Positions 39,099 through 47,137 of a stretch of DNA of 64,000 bases are shown in pieces. Below the pieces are notes generated by a model. It was given only the letters and a program-made list of their open reading frames with translations, did not search any database and was not told the DNA's origin. Origin of the DNA: Stutzerimonas stutzeri KOS6 (GTDB taxonomy: Bacteria; Pseudomonadota; Gammaproteobacteria; Pseudomonadales; Pseudomonadaceae). The DNA lies in contig NZ_KK020675.1 in the NCBI RefSeq assembly GCF_000307775.2, forward strand, positions 367,547-431,546, given 5' to 3'. The translations under genes were made by a program, and so were the position numbers. The first letter of the stretch is position 1; each line of letters begins with the position of its first letter.

Positions 39099-39910
39099 TG
39101 CGCAGCTTCCTCGTTCAGTTTTTCCAGCGCGCGCGCCAGGCTGGCGTGCGAAAGTTCACCGAGATGGCTGCTGACCTGGCGGCCATCGGCGTTGTAGAAC
39201 AGCGTCGTCGGCAGCGCCGTGGAGCCCACGTGCTGACCGAGGCGCCCGCCACTGTCGAGCAGGACGTTATCGAGACTCAGCCCCGCGGTTTCCAGGAAGC
39301 GGTTGATCTCCCCCTCCCCCTCGCCCTGATTGACGAACAGAAACAGGGTGTCGCTTTCCCGTGCCTGGGCGTCGGCGAGTACCGGCATCTCGCGCCGGCA
39401 CGGCGGGCACCAGGTCGCCCAGAGATTGATCACCAATGGCTGGCCGGAATAATCCTCCAGCGCCACCGGACGGCCCTGGTTGTCGCGCAGAGCCATTTCC
39501 GGCAACCGCGTGCCTTGCTCGAAGGAATGCCAGGCCAGGTTACTGAAGCCCCAGCTGAGGATGCCCACCGTCAACGCGATACCCAGCGGCTTGCGCAGTT
39601 CGCGGTCGCGCCAGCCCCACCAGATGCCCAACGCCAACGCAGCGACCAGACCGGGCCAGGCGATAAAGCCTCCGTCGCGGATATCGATGACGCTCAGCCA
39701 GTCATCCTGATAGTACGCCCAGTACATCGCGACAAAGGCCAGGCGAGCCACGAACAACGCCACCAGCAGCAGGCGAAACAGCTGGCGTTCGGGGTTGCGC
39801 TCGCTGCGACGGCCGACCCACCAGCCGGTCAGGGTCGCCAGCAGCAGGCTGCCCAGCAGCAATACATGGGGCACCGCCAGGGCCAGCGGCCCGATATTCA
39901 CAGTCAGCAT
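39095..39910 (-). CDS. TlpA/DsbE-like thioredoxin with N-terminal Lgt-like membrane domain
   Basis: 271 aa. About four TM helices fill residues 8-125; the segment VARLAFVAMYWAYY...IDIRDGGFIAWPG resembles the substrate loop of prolipoprotein diacylglyceryl transferase (Lgt). A thioredoxin domain follows (from ~130) with active site WCPPC (C168, C171) and GSTALPTTLFY cis-Pro. It should receive electrons from DsbD2 and reduce periplasmic partners. The start is the ATG complementary to 39908-39910 (MLTVNIGPLALAVPH), overlapping the dsbD2 stop by one base; a longer frame is only shadow of dsbD2. Corresponds to the middle gene (dsbE-like) of the dsbDEG operon. Confidence 0.88.
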   Translation of the reverse strand: MLTVNIGPLALAVPHVLLLGSLLLATLTGWWVGRRSERNPERQLFRLLLVALFVARLAFVAMYWAYYQDDWLSVIDIRDGGFIAWPGLVAALALGIWWGWRDRELRKPLGIALTVGILSWGFSNLAWHSFEQGTRLPEMALRDNQGRPVALEDYSGQPLVINLWATWCPPCRREMPVLADAQARESDTLFLFVNQGEGEGEINRFLETAGLSLDNVLLDSGGRLGQHVGSTALPTTLFYNADGRQVSSHLGELSHASLARALEKLNEEAAQ

Positions 39911-41646
39911 CAACCTCGCTCCCGGGTCTGGTTCCAGTTCTGCAGAAAGTCCCCGGCACCGACCTCGCCGGTGATGCGGCGATCGCGACGCTCGACGCCA
40001 TCCGGGCCGATCCACAGCAGCGTCGGCGGGCCGAGCACCTGGTAGCGCTCCAGCAACTCGCGGCTGGCGGCACCGCTGCGGGTCACGTCGGGGCGCAGCA
40101 CGCGCACACCGGCCAGGCTCGCCTGCACCTCGGCATTGCCGAAAACCTCCTTCTCCATGACCTTACAGGAGACGCACCAGTCGGCGTAGTAATCGATCAG
40201 TACCCACTGGCCCTGCGCCTTGGCTGCCGCCAACTCGCGATCGAGCACCGCCGGATCGCTGAAACCGAGCGCGTGGGATTCGACCGCCGCGGCCGTCGCC
40301 ATGCCACCGGCATAGATCGCCAGCGGCCGACGTGGATCATCCGCGCCGCCGGCGGCACCGAGCAGCATCGCTGCGCCCCACAGGCCCAGCAGAATGCCGC
40401 TGGCCTGAAAGAGCACGCGCTGACGTTGCACTGCCTGCGCCACATGCAGCAAGGCGGTGGCGAGCACCACCAGCAGCGCGCCCCACAGGCCCAGCCACAG
40501 CCAGTCGGCCAGCAACGGACGCGCGACGAACAGCGCTGCCGTGAGGAAGAGAAAGCCGAACACCACTTTAACGCGATCCATCCAGGCGCCCGGCTTGGGC
40601 AGAAAGCACTGGCCGACCGTCAACAGCAACAGCAGCGGCGTGCCGATGCCCAGGCCCAGAGCGAACAGCACCAGGCCACCCTGCAGCGCACTGCCGCTCT
40701 GTGCGATGAACAGCAGCGCGGCGGCCAGCGGTGCGGTCATGCAGGGGCCGACCAGCAGGCCGGAGAGCACACCGAGTGCGCCAGCCCCGGCGAGGCTGCC
40801 CCCGCACTGGCGATCACCGACACGCTGCAGGCGATCACGCAGCGCCACCGGCAATTGCAACTCGAACAAACCGAACATCGGCAGCGCCAGCAGCACGAAC
40901 AGCACGGCGAAACTGGTGAGCAGCCAGGGCTGCTGCAGCGCCGCCTGCAGATTGGCCCCGAGCAGCGCCGCCAGCACACCGAGCCCGGCGTAGACCAGCG
41001 CCATGCTGACCACGTAGGTCGCCGCCAGGGCAAAACCACGGCGCGACGTGGCGCCGCTGCCGACCACGATGCCCGCCAGAATCGGCAGCATCGGCAGCGA
41101 ACAGGGAGTGAAGGCCAGCAGCAAGCCGAGACCAAAGAACACCAGCAGGCTCCACGCCAGTGCCTGATTCTCGAGGCCGCTGACCAATGCCTGATCTTCG
41201 GCCTGCTCGGAGGTTGCCGAGGCGATGCCGTCACTGTTCAGCGATACCTCGCGGGTCTGCGGCGGATAGCAGAGCCCGGCATCGGCGCAGCCCTGCCAAC
41301 CGAGGCGCACGTCGTTCTCCACGCCCGGAGGGATCAGCAGTTCGAGACTGTCGCGGTAGATCTGCGAATCGCCGAAGAACTCGTCGCTGTAGGGCTCGCC
41401 CTGGGGCAGCGGCGGCTGGCGCTCCGGCGGCAGGCCGTCGAACTGCAGGCGCTGCTGATAGAGGTAATAGCCCGGTGCGATCCGCCAGTGCAGCAGCGTC
41501 GCACCGTTCTCCTGCGGGCTGACCGTCAGCGCGAATGCCTTGTCCACCGGCAGAAAATCACCCTGCGAGCCGCCGTCAAACAGCCCGCCGGCCGGCAGCG
41601 CCAAGCCGGGCGTCAGCAGAAACAACAGAAGAACCAACGTACGCAT
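39910..41646 (-). CDS. dsbD: Protein-disulfide reductase DsbD (second paralogue type)
   Basis: 578 aa. Order: signal peptide (~1-19), N-terminal DsbDalpha domain (~25-135, with CADAGLCYPP redox Cys pair), eight TM helices (~165-445) with redox Cys in FTPCSLPMLPIL and GPCMTAPLAA, and a C-terminal thioredoxin domain with WCVSCK (C491, C494). It moves electrons from cytoplasmic thioredoxin to periplasmic DsbG and TlpA-type partners. It is the first gene of the dsbD-tlpA-dsbG operon and divergent from dsbR across a 298-bp region that holds a MITE-like element. It is called DsbD2 in pseudomonads that have two. Confidence 0.93.
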   Translation of the reverse strand: MRTLVLLLFLLTPGLALPAGGLFDGGSQGDFLPVDKAFALTVSPQENGATLLHWRIAPGYYLYQQRLQFDGLPPERQPPLPQGEPYSDEFFGDSQIYRDSLELLIPPGVENDVRLGWQGCADAGLCYPPQTREVSLNSDGIASATSEQAEDQALVSGLENQALAWSLLVFFGLGLLLAFTPCSLPMLPILAGIVVGSGATSRRGFALAATYVVSMALVYAGLGVLAALLGANLQAALQQPWLLTSFAVLFVLLALPMFGLFELQLPVALRDRLQRVGDRQCGGSLAGAGALGVLSGLLVGPCMTAPLAAALLFIAQSGSALQGGLVLFALGLGIGTPLLLLLTVGQCFLPKPGAWMDRVKVVFGFLFLTAALFVARPLLADWLWLGLWGALLVVLATALLHVAQAVQRQRVLFQASGILLGLWGAAMLLGAAGGADDPRRPLAIYAGGMATAAAVESHALGFSDPAVLDRELAAAKAQGQWVLIDYYADWCVSCKVMEKEVFGNAEVQASLAGVRVLRPDVTRSGAASRELLERYQVLGPPTLLWIGPDGVERRDRRITGEVGAGDFLQNWNQTRERG

Positions 41647-41694
41647 GCGAGTCCTGACCCGAGAAATGACTGCCGCGCAGCATGCCGGGGCGGG

Positions 41695-41711
41695 ATTAAC
41701 GCGCCATTAAC
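41695..41711 (+). promoter_or_regulatory. Predicted DsbR box A (ATTAAC-N5-ATTAAC direct repeat)
   Basis: ATTAAC (41695-41700), five bases GCGCC, ATTAAC (41706-41711). An 11-bp-period direct repeat of this kind is the usual binding layout of OmpR/PmrA-family regulators. It lies ~49 bp upstream of dsbD2 (minus strand) and abuts the left end of the MITE-like element. Assignment to DsbR is inference from position. Confidence 0.5.
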
Positions 41712-41867
41712 AGGCCGTTGAAAAACGTAGGCGAGGCCGCCAGCGCGAGGCTGGGCGCCCCCGGCAAAAAACAGGCGAAAAAAGCGCAGTTTACGAACGG
41801 TAAATGAGCATTTTGAGCCTGTTTTTAACGCTGCGATGGCAACGCAGGTAGTTTTTCAACGGCCTGC
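41710..41867. mobile_element. MITE-like palindromic element, ~158 bp
   Basis: Terminal inverted repeats CAGGCCGTTGAAAAAC (41711-41726) and GTTTTTCAACGGCCTG (41851-41866) are perfect over 16 bp, and a TA dinucleotide flanks both ends (41708-41709 and 41868-41869). A nested inverted pair AAAAACAGGC (41767-41776) / GCCTGTTTTT (41817-41826) lies inside. No transposase frame. The flanking TA suggests mobilisation by an IS630/Tc1-type enzyme in trans. Similar 'TTGAAAAAC...GTTTTTCAA' elements are scattered through pseudomonad genomes. It sits in the dsbD2-dsbR promoter region. Confidence 0.78.
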
Positions 41868-41886
41868 TAACGCCAGCGCACGGCTG

Positions 41887-41903
41887 CATAACGCTGCCTT
41901 AAT
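41887..41903 (+). promoter_or_regulatory. Predicted DsbR box B (CATAAC-N5-CTTAAT direct repeat)
   Basis: CATAAC (41887-41892), GCTGC, CTTAAT (41898-41903). It aligns with box A as TAACGCKSCMTTAA in the same orientation, 42 bp before the dsbR ATG. I infer an autoregulatory DsbR site. Confidence 0.45.
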
Positions 41904-41944
41904 CGCTAAGGTCCACCCTTGAGCTTTTTCTGCGGACCCTCCTC

Positions 41945-42622
41945 ATGCACGTGCTGCTTGCCGAAGACGACGCGCTGATCGCCAGCGGTATCGTCGCCGG
42001 GCTCAATGCCCAGGGCCTGATCGTCGACCACGCCGCGACCGCGGCGACTGCCGAAGCCCTGCTGCGCGCGGCGCACTTCGATGTGCTGATCCTCGACCTC
42101 GGCCTGCCCGACGAGGACGGCCTCGCCCTGTTGCGACGCCTGCGCCAACAGGGGCTGGAGTTGCCGGTGCTGGTGCTTACCGCGCGCGATGCCGTCAGCG
42201 ACCGGGTCACCGGCCTGCAGGCGGGTGCCGACGATTACCTGCTCAAGCCCTTCGACCTGCGCGAGCTGGCCGCGCGTCTGCACACGCTGATGCGGCGCAT
42301 GTCCGGGCGCAGCGTCAACCTCATCGAACATGGCCGGTTGAGCTACGACCCGAGCCGCTGCGAAGCACGCCTGGACGGCCGCCTGGTCGACCTGTCGCGC
42401 CGCGAGCAGGCACTGCTGCAGGCGCTGCTCAACAACCAGGGCCGTGTGCTCAGCAGCGAGCAGCTCAAGGACGCGGTCTACGGGTTTGCCGACGACGTCG
42501 AGAGCAATGCCCTCAACGTGCATATCCACCATCTGCGCCGCAAGCTCGGCAGCGGCATCGTCGAAACCGTGCGCGGCCTCGGCTACCGCCTCGGCCTCGC
42601 AGGCGACGAGGACGCGCCATGA
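41945..42622 (+). CDS. dsbR: OmpR-family response regulator DsbR
   Basis: 225 aa. The receiver has D51 as phospho-acceptor (VLILDLGLPDEDG) with the acidic pocket AEDDA, and the C-terminal winged helix ends HIHHLRRKLGSGIVETVRGLGYRL. Its ATG follows a weak CCTCCTC leader; the sensor gene dsbS overlaps its end by 4 bp. By position and synteny this is DsbR, which in P. aeruginosa responds to copper with its kinase DsbS and drives the dsbDEG operon, here divergent. An alternative is a PmrA/QseB-like regulator. Confidence 0.82.
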   Translation: MHVLLAEDDALIASGIVAGLNAQGLIVDHAATAATAEALLRAAHFDVLILDLGLPDEDGLALLRRLRQQGLELPVLVLTARDAVSDRVTGLQAGADDYLLKPFDLRELAARLHTLMRRMSGRSVNLIEHGRLSYDPSRCEARLDGRLVDLSRREQALLQALLNNQGRVLSSEQLKDAVYGFADDVESNALNVHIHHLRRKLGSGIVETVRGLGYRLGLAGDEDAP

Positions 42623-43941
42623 GCCTGCGTCTGCGCCTGACCCTGATGCTCGGCTCGGCCTTCGTTCTGCTCTGGGTGCTGGCCGCGACCTGGATGCTGG
42701 TCGATCTGCGCAGCCAGATGATGCTCTCGCTCGACCAGCGCCTGGCCGCCTCGGCGCGCATGGTCGCCGGTCTGCTGGTGCAGTTGCCGCAGCCGGTGCC
42801 CGGCGACGGCCCGCCGCAGCGTCTCAGCGCCGAGCAACTGGGCATCCCCAACGGCCTGACCTGCCAGGTCAGCTCGCTGCGTGGCGAAGTGCTGGCGCGC
42901 AGCCACAGTGTGCCCGACCAGCAGTTGGACGCCGAGCAGAACGGCTTTCGCGACCAGTTGATCGACGACGTGCCCTGGCGCAGCTTCACCCTGGTGCAAG
43001 GCGAGCTGCGCATCACCACGGCCGACCGCCTGGATGAGCGTGCCGCGCTGAAACGCTCGGTGTTGCTGGCGGCGGCGCTGCCGGTGGCGGTCGCCCTGCT
43101 CGGCAGCCTGGGTCTGCTCTGGCTCGGTCTGGGCCGAGGACTGGCACCGCTGAGTAGAATTCGCGAAGCGCTGACCCGACGCAGCGCCGATTCCCTCGAA
43201 CCGCTGCCGATAGATGACCTGCCGCCGGAACTGCTGCCGCTGGTGCAGACGCAGAACCAGCTGTTCCAGCGCATCGCCCAGGCCATCGAACGCGAACGCC
43301 GGCTGACCGGCGACGCCGCCCACGAGCTGCGCAGCCCGCTGACGGCGATCAAGACCCACCTGCAGGTGGCACGCATGACCGAAGGCGCCGCTGCCGAGCA
43401 GGCGCTGGCCAATGCCGAGGCCGGCGCCGATCGCCTGCAGCGCACGCTCGAACAGCTGCTCTTGCTGGCCCGGGTGGAAGGCAGTCTGGATTTCGACGAT
43501 GGCCTGCAGTGCACCGCCGCCGAGGTCGCGCGGCTGGCGATTCAGGACGCCAGTGGCGGCGACGGCGCGCCCATCCTGTTGCAGGTCCCGGCGCAGTTGC
43601 CCGACACGCCGCTGGCCATGCCGCCGGTGCTGGCCATCGCCGCGCTGCGCAACCTGCTGGAGAATGCCCAGCGCCACACCGCGCCGGGCAGCGCCGTCAC
43701 GCTGACCCTGCTGCCTGAAGCCGAGCGCGTGCGCTTCGAAGTACGCGATCAGGGCCCGGGCATCGCCGCCGAGCATCTCGAGCACCTGACCCGGCGCTTC
43801 TGGCGACACGCCGCCAGCAGTGGCAGCGGCCTGGGCCTGGCCATCGTCCAGGCCATCGCCCAGCGCTGCGACTGCAGCCTCGTCTTCGACAGCCAGGCCG
43901 ATGGCCTGCGCGTAGCGCTGACGGTGCCGCTACAGCGCTGA
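42619..43941 (+). CDS. dsbS: Sensor histidine kinase DsbS
   Basis: 440 aa. TM1 (~9-30), periplasmic loop (~31-145), TM2 (~147-170), HAMP-like linker, HisKA with H235 (GDAAHELRSPL), and HATPase (NLLENAQRHT, GSGLGLAIVQA). The periplasmic loop contains one cysteine, C82 in GLTCQVSSL. As I recall, DsbS of P. aeruginosa senses Cu(I) through a cysteine at this position; the conserved spacing supports the same role. It overlaps dsbR by 4 bp and ends 1 bp before the convergent copS stop. Confidence 0.82.
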   Translation: MSLRLRLTLMLGSAFVLLWVLAATWMLVDLRSQMMLSLDQRLAASARMVAGLLVQLPQPVPGDGPPQRLSAEQLGIPNGLTCQVSSLRGEVLARSHSVPDQQLDAEQNGFRDQLIDDVPWRSFTLVQGELRITTADRLDERAALKRSVLLAAALPVAVALLGSLGLLWLGLGRGLAPLSRIREALTRRSADSLEPLPIDDLPPELLPLVQTQNQLFQRIAQAIERERRLTGDAAHELRSPLTAIKTHLQVARMTEGAAAEQALANAEAGADRLQRTLEQLLLLARVEGSLDFDDGLQCTAAEVARLAIQDASGGDGAPILLQVPAQLPDTPLAMPPVLAIAALRNLLENAQRHTAPGSAVTLTLLPEAERVRFEVRDQGPGIAAEHLEHLTRRFWRHAASSGSGLGLAIVQAIAQRCDCSLVFDSQADGLRVALTVPLQR

Positions 43942-43942
43942 G

Positions 43943-45313
43943 CTAGGGACTGCAGGGAAACTCCAGCCGGAAGGTAGTCCAGCCCAGCGCTGAACTGCAG
44001 TGAATGCGGCCCTGATGGGCCTGAATGATCGATCGGGTAATCGCCAGCCCCAGGCCGGCATTGCTCGGGCTCCCTTCGCGGCGCGCCGGGTCGACCCGGT
44101 AGAAGCGGTCGAACAGTCGCTCCAGATGCTCGGGCGCGATGGTCGCGCCGGGATTGCTCACCTCAAGCGTCACCTGATCAGCGCCGCGCTCGATGGCCAC
44201 GCGAATGCGCTCGCCGTCGGGGGTGTAGCGCAGCGCATTGGACAGCAGGTTCGACAGCGCCCGGCGCAGCATCAACAGGTCGCCCTGAATCGTACTGGCA
44301 CCCGACAGCTCGAAGCGCACCCCGCGCTCGTCGGCCGAGAGCTGGTAATAGTCCAGCAGCTGCGCGCACAACGCCTCCAGCGCAACAGGCTTGGCGTCCG
44401 GCACGATCAGCCCGTTATCCGCCTTGGCGAGGAACAGCATGTCGTCGATCATCCGCGACATGCGCTGCAGCTCCTCCAGATTCGAATGCAGGTTGTCCTG
44501 ATACTGATCCAGCGTGCGCGCACGGGTCAGCGCCACCTCGGTGTGGGTCATCAGGTTGCTCAGCGGCGTACGCAACTCGTGGGCGATGTCGGCGGAGAAG
44601 TTCGACAACCGCAAGAAGGCGTCTTCCAGCCGCGCCAGCATGGCGTTGAAGGCCTGCACCAGCTGCTGCAGCTCGGCCGGTGTCGACTCGTCGGGGATGC
44701 GCTCGCGCAGCGACTTGGCCGAGACGGAGGCGGCCACCAGGGTCACCTCGCGCAACGGTCGCAGTCCGCTACGCACCAGCAGCCAGCCGAGCAGCCCGCT
44801 GAGCAAGGCGCAGAGCACCAGCGCCGACCATAGCCAGCCGCTGAACGTATGAAAGAAGGCCTTGTGCGCGGTGACATCGAGCAGGATCAGCAAGGTCAGC
44901 CGCTGCGCACCGATCGCGACATGCCCGGCCTCGCCACGCCAGACGCGCCCATCCAGCGTCAGCTCCCCCGCCTCCCGGCCGATCAGCTCGAGTAGCGGCG
45001 GCTCCGCTGCATCAACGCCCGGCTGAGGAAACAGCTGTGCACCGCGTTCATCGAAAATGAAACCGCGCATCTCGCTGTGCCCGCCGAGCAGCGCCTGCAG
45101 CTGTGGGCGAACACGCTCGAAGTTCTGCAGGTCGTCCAGTTCCCCCAGCAGGCGTCGGCTTGCCTCGAGCTTTTCCTGCAGCGTGTGGCGGTCCAGTTCG
45201 TCGAAGTGATGCTCGCTGAGCTGGCTGAAGAAATAACCGGCGGCTGCCAGCACGCCGGTCACCGCGAGCATGAACATCAGGCTCAGCCGCGCGGTCAGCG
45301 ACAGCCGCTTCAT
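43943..45313 (-). CDS. copS: Heavy-metal sensor histidine kinase CopS (CusS type)
   Basis: 456 aa. TM1 (~10-30), a periplasmic sensor loop with adjacent His residues (H35, H36 in SEHHFDELD) that resemble copper ligands of CopS/PcoS kinases, TM2 (~160-182), HAMP (~183-235), HisKA with H245 ([12 protein letters not shown]) and HATPase ([24 protein letters not shown]). In the absence of copper CopS-type kinases act mainly as phosphatases in Pseudomonas. The start is the ATG complementary to 45311-45313, overlapping copR by 4 bp. It ends one base from the dsbS stop, tail to tail. Confidence 0.88.
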   Translation of the reverse strand: MKRLSLTARLSLMFMLAVTGVLAAAGYFFSQLSEHHFDELDRHTLQEKLEASRRLLGELDDLQNFERVRPQLQALLGGHSEMRGFIFDERGAQLFPQPGVDAAEPPLLELIGREAGELTLDGRVWRGEAGHVAIGAQRLTLLILLDVTAHKAFFHTFSGWLWSALVLCALLSGLLGWLLVRSGLRPLREVTLVAASVSAKSLRERIPDESTPAELQQLVQAFNAMLARLEDAFLRLSNFSADIAHELRTPLSNLMTHTEVALTRARTLDQYQDNLHSNLEELQRMSRMIDDMLFLAKADNGLIVPDAKPVALEALCAQLLDYYQLSADERGVRFELSGASTIQGDLLMLRRALSNLLSNALRYTPDGERIRVAIERGADQVTLEVSNPGATIAPEHLERLFDRFYRVDPARREGSPSNAGLGLAITRSIIQAHQGRIHCSSALGWTTFRLEFPCSP

Positions 45314-45993
45314 GGCGCGTCCGGCTCGTCGAGCATGTAACCCATGCCTCGTGCGGTGTGGATCAGCTTGGGCTCGAAGCCATCGTCGATCTTCACCCGC
45401 AAGCGACGGATCGCCACCTCGATGACGTTGGTGTCGCTGTCGAAATTCATGTCCCACACCTGGGAAGCGATCAGCGACTTGGGCAGCACCTCGCCGCGCC
45501 GGCGCAGGAGCAGTTCCAGCAGGGCGAATTCCTTGGCGGTCAGGTCGATGCGCCGGCCAGCCCGCGTGGCGCGGCGCTTGAGCAGATCGACCTCCAGATC
45601 GGCGATCTTCAACTGGGTCTGCAAGGCCGCCGCGTTGCCACGTCGCAGCAGGGTGCGCACGCGCGCCAGCAGCTCGGAAAAGGCGAACGGCTTGACCAGA
45701 TAGTCGTCGGCGCCCAGCTCCAGCCCCTTCACTCGGTCCTCGACGCGGTCGCGCGCGGTGAGAAACAACACCGGCACCTCGTTGCCGGACGCCCGCACCA
45801 GACGCAACACTTCCCAGCCATCCAGGCCCGGCATCATCACGTCGAGAATCAGCAGGTCATAGGGCGTACTCAGCGCATGCTGCAGCGCGTCGGTGCCGCT
45901 GGTGACGCGGTCGACGGTGAAGCCGGCCTCGCTCAGCCCCTGCTGCAGGTAGATGCCGGTTTTCGGTTCGTCTTCGGCGACCAGCAATTTCAT
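45310..45993 (-). CDS. copR: Copper-responsive response regulator CopR
   Basis: 227 aa. The receiver has D51 ([13 protein letters not shown]) and the ExE pocket (VAEDEPKTG); the winged helix reads ...[31 protein letters not shown], the heavy-metal subgroup of OmpR regulators (CusR/CopR/IrlR). The start is the ATG complementary to 45991-45993. A CTGACA-N5-GTAAT site lies ~65 bp upstream, and a second copy lies before copA, so this regulator very probably controls its own operon and copA. Confidence 0.92.
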   Translation of the reverse strand: MKLLVAEDEPKTGIYLQQGLSEAGFTVDRVTSGTDALQHALSTPYDLLILDVMMPGLDGWEVLRLVRASGNEVPVLFLTARDRVEDRVKGLELGADDYLVKPFAFSELLARVRTLLRRGNAAALQTQLKIADLEVDLLKRRATRAGRRIDLTAKEFALLELLLRRRGEVLPKSLIASQVWDMNFDSDTNVIEVAIRRLRVKIDDGFEPKLIHTARGMGYMLDEPDAP

Positions 45994-46057
45994 GGCGCAA
46001 GTTCCTTCGGTGGCGACGCCGCAAGTGTGGCAGCGCCCATAGTCGGGACGCCACGAA

Positions 46058-46079
46058 GCTGACAAAAAAGTAATCTTCC
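46058..46079 (+). promoter_or_regulatory. CopR box 1 (CTGACA-AAAAA-GTAAT) upstream of copR
   Basis: The site GCTGACAAAAAAGTAATCTT matches the CTGACA-N5-GTAAT motif known for Pseudomonas CopR. It lies in the divergent copR / copZ-like region, ~65 bp before copR. A second identical-layout copy is at 47009-47030. Confidence 0.75.
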
Positions 46080-46132
46080 GATCAGCCTCTCGTCAGGCCG
46101 CCGGAGTTAGCGTGGCACTCCGAAAATGAGGC

Positions 46133-46156
46133 TTGACCTTGCCATCGCGTCAAGGT
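46133..46156 (+). promoter_or_regulatory. CueR-type (MerR family) operator/promoter of the copper chaperone
   Basis: TTGACC (46133-46138) is followed by the dyad ACCTTG (46136-46141) / CAAGGT (46151-46156), with nine bases between. This is the arrangement of CueR-controlled copper promoters, with a long ~19-bp spacer that the activated regulator twists open. It lies ~48 bp before the copper chaperone ATG. A cueR gene is not in the window. Confidence 0.7.
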
Positions 46157-46203
46157 TGAGCATCGAGCCAGTGCTACCACTCTGGCTAACCGAGGACCCT
46201 CCC

Positions 46204-46461
46204 ATGACCAGCATTCAACTGAAGGTATCCGGCATGACCTGTGGCGCGTGCGTCCGCCATGTAACCGCGGCACTGCAGCCCTTGGCGGGCGTCGAGCGCG
46301 TCGAGGTCGACCTGGCCGCCGGGCTCGCCCGGATAGACGGCACGGCCGATAGTGCAGCGCTGATCGCTGCACTCGATGAAGCCGGTTACCCTGCCGAGGT
46401 CACCACCGACTCGCCCGCCCCGACGCCCCGCAAGACCGGGTGCGGTTGCGGCTGCAACTGA
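46204..46461 (+). CDS. copZ: CopZ-type copper chaperone (HMA domain) with Cys-rich tail
   Basis: 85 aa. A ferredoxin-like heavy-metal-associated domain with the copper site MTCGAC (C13, C16) followed by VRHVTAALQPLAGVERVEVDL. Standard copper chaperones are ~65-70 aa; this one has a ~17-residue extension ending GCGCGCN, which places three further Cys (C80, C82, C84) at the C-terminus. It carries Cu(I) in the cytoplasm. A CueR-type promoter drives it. DUF411 follows after 20 bp. Confidence 0.85.
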   Translation: MTSIQLKVSGMTCGACVRHVTAALQPLAGVERVEVDLAAGLARIDGTADSAALIAALDEAGYPAEVTTDSPAPTPRKTGCGCGCN

Positions 46462-46481
46462 ACATCGCTCTGGAGAAGCCC

Positions 46482-46928
46482 ATGAAACTCTACCTCACCG
46501 CACTCGCCGCCCTGCTGATGTCAGGCATGGCCCACGCCGCGGATGTCATCGACGTGCACCGCGATGCCAACTGCGGCTGCTGCAAGGACTGGATCAAGTA
46601 CCTGGAGGCCAACGGTTTCGAGGTACGCGATCACGTCGAGAGCAACATGTCGGCGGTCAAGCAGAAGCTGGGGGTCGCGCCACGCCTGGGCTCGTGCCAC
46701 ACCGGTGTGATCGACGGCAAGTTCGTCGAAGGCCACGTGCCGGTTGCGGCGATTCATGAACTGCAGAAACGCGACGATCTCGCGGGTGTTGCCGTACCAG
46801 GCATGCCAGCAGGTTCGCCGGGTATGGATTATGGCCAGCCGCACCAGCAGTACCAGGTGATCGGCCTGACCACCAAGGGCCGCGATCTGGTGCTCGGCGA
46901 CTACCTCGGCGCGCAGCCGGTGCGCTAA
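46482..46928 (+). CDS. DUF411 periplasmic metal-binding protein
   Basis: 148 aa with signal peptide (LYLTALAALLMSGMAHA). The DUF411 signature DANCGCCKDWIKYLE gives C31, C33, C34, and a later SCHTGV (C72, H73) adds ligands. DUF411 proteins are repeatedly found beside copper-resistance genes and are thought to bind Cu or Ag in the periplasm. It is 20 bp after copZ, probably co-transcribed. Start ATG 46482 with TGGAGAAG upstream. Confidence 0.85.
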   Translation: MKLYLTALAALLMSGMAHAADVIDVHRDANCGCCKDWIKYLEANGFEVRDHVESNMSAVKQKLGVAPRLGSCHTGVIDGKFVEGHVPVAAIHELQKRDDLAGVAVPGMPAGSPGMDYGQPHQQYQVIGLTTKGRDLVLGDYLGAQPVR

Positions 46929-47008
46929 GTCGCGCTGCCTTCAGGAAACGTGATGCCGTTCGGCATCTGCGGCAGGGCCAGCCCGGTTGCGGCTGGCCCA
47001 GGCTGCAA

Positions 47009-47030
47009 GCTGACAAAATCGTAATTTTCG
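47009..47030 (+). promoter_or_regulatory. CopR box 2 (CTGACA-AAATC-GTAAT) upstream of copA
   Basis: GCTGACAAAATCGTAATTTT aligns base for base with CopR box 1 over CTGACA-N5-GTAAT plus flanking TTC. It is 108 bp upstream of the copA ATG. It should drive copA and the following genes. Confidence 0.75.
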
Positions 47031-47137
47031 CTTCAGGTCGCTGACAGATGCACCGCGCTATGGTGCTCGTCATAGCGTTGCAACGTCGTGCCTGCGCGGC
47101 GGTAAAGCAACAATTCGATCGACCGAACAGGACCCGC

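Noticed and set aside
40273-41721. 482-codon plus-strand frame opposite dsbD2
   Set aside because: It is a Gln/Arg-rich translation of the complement of a membrane protein gene; not a real protein.
41710-41867. Intact insertion sequence at the dsbD2-dsbR gap
   Set aside because: Only ~158 bp between terminal repeats and no transposase frame, so a MITE-type element is the better reading.
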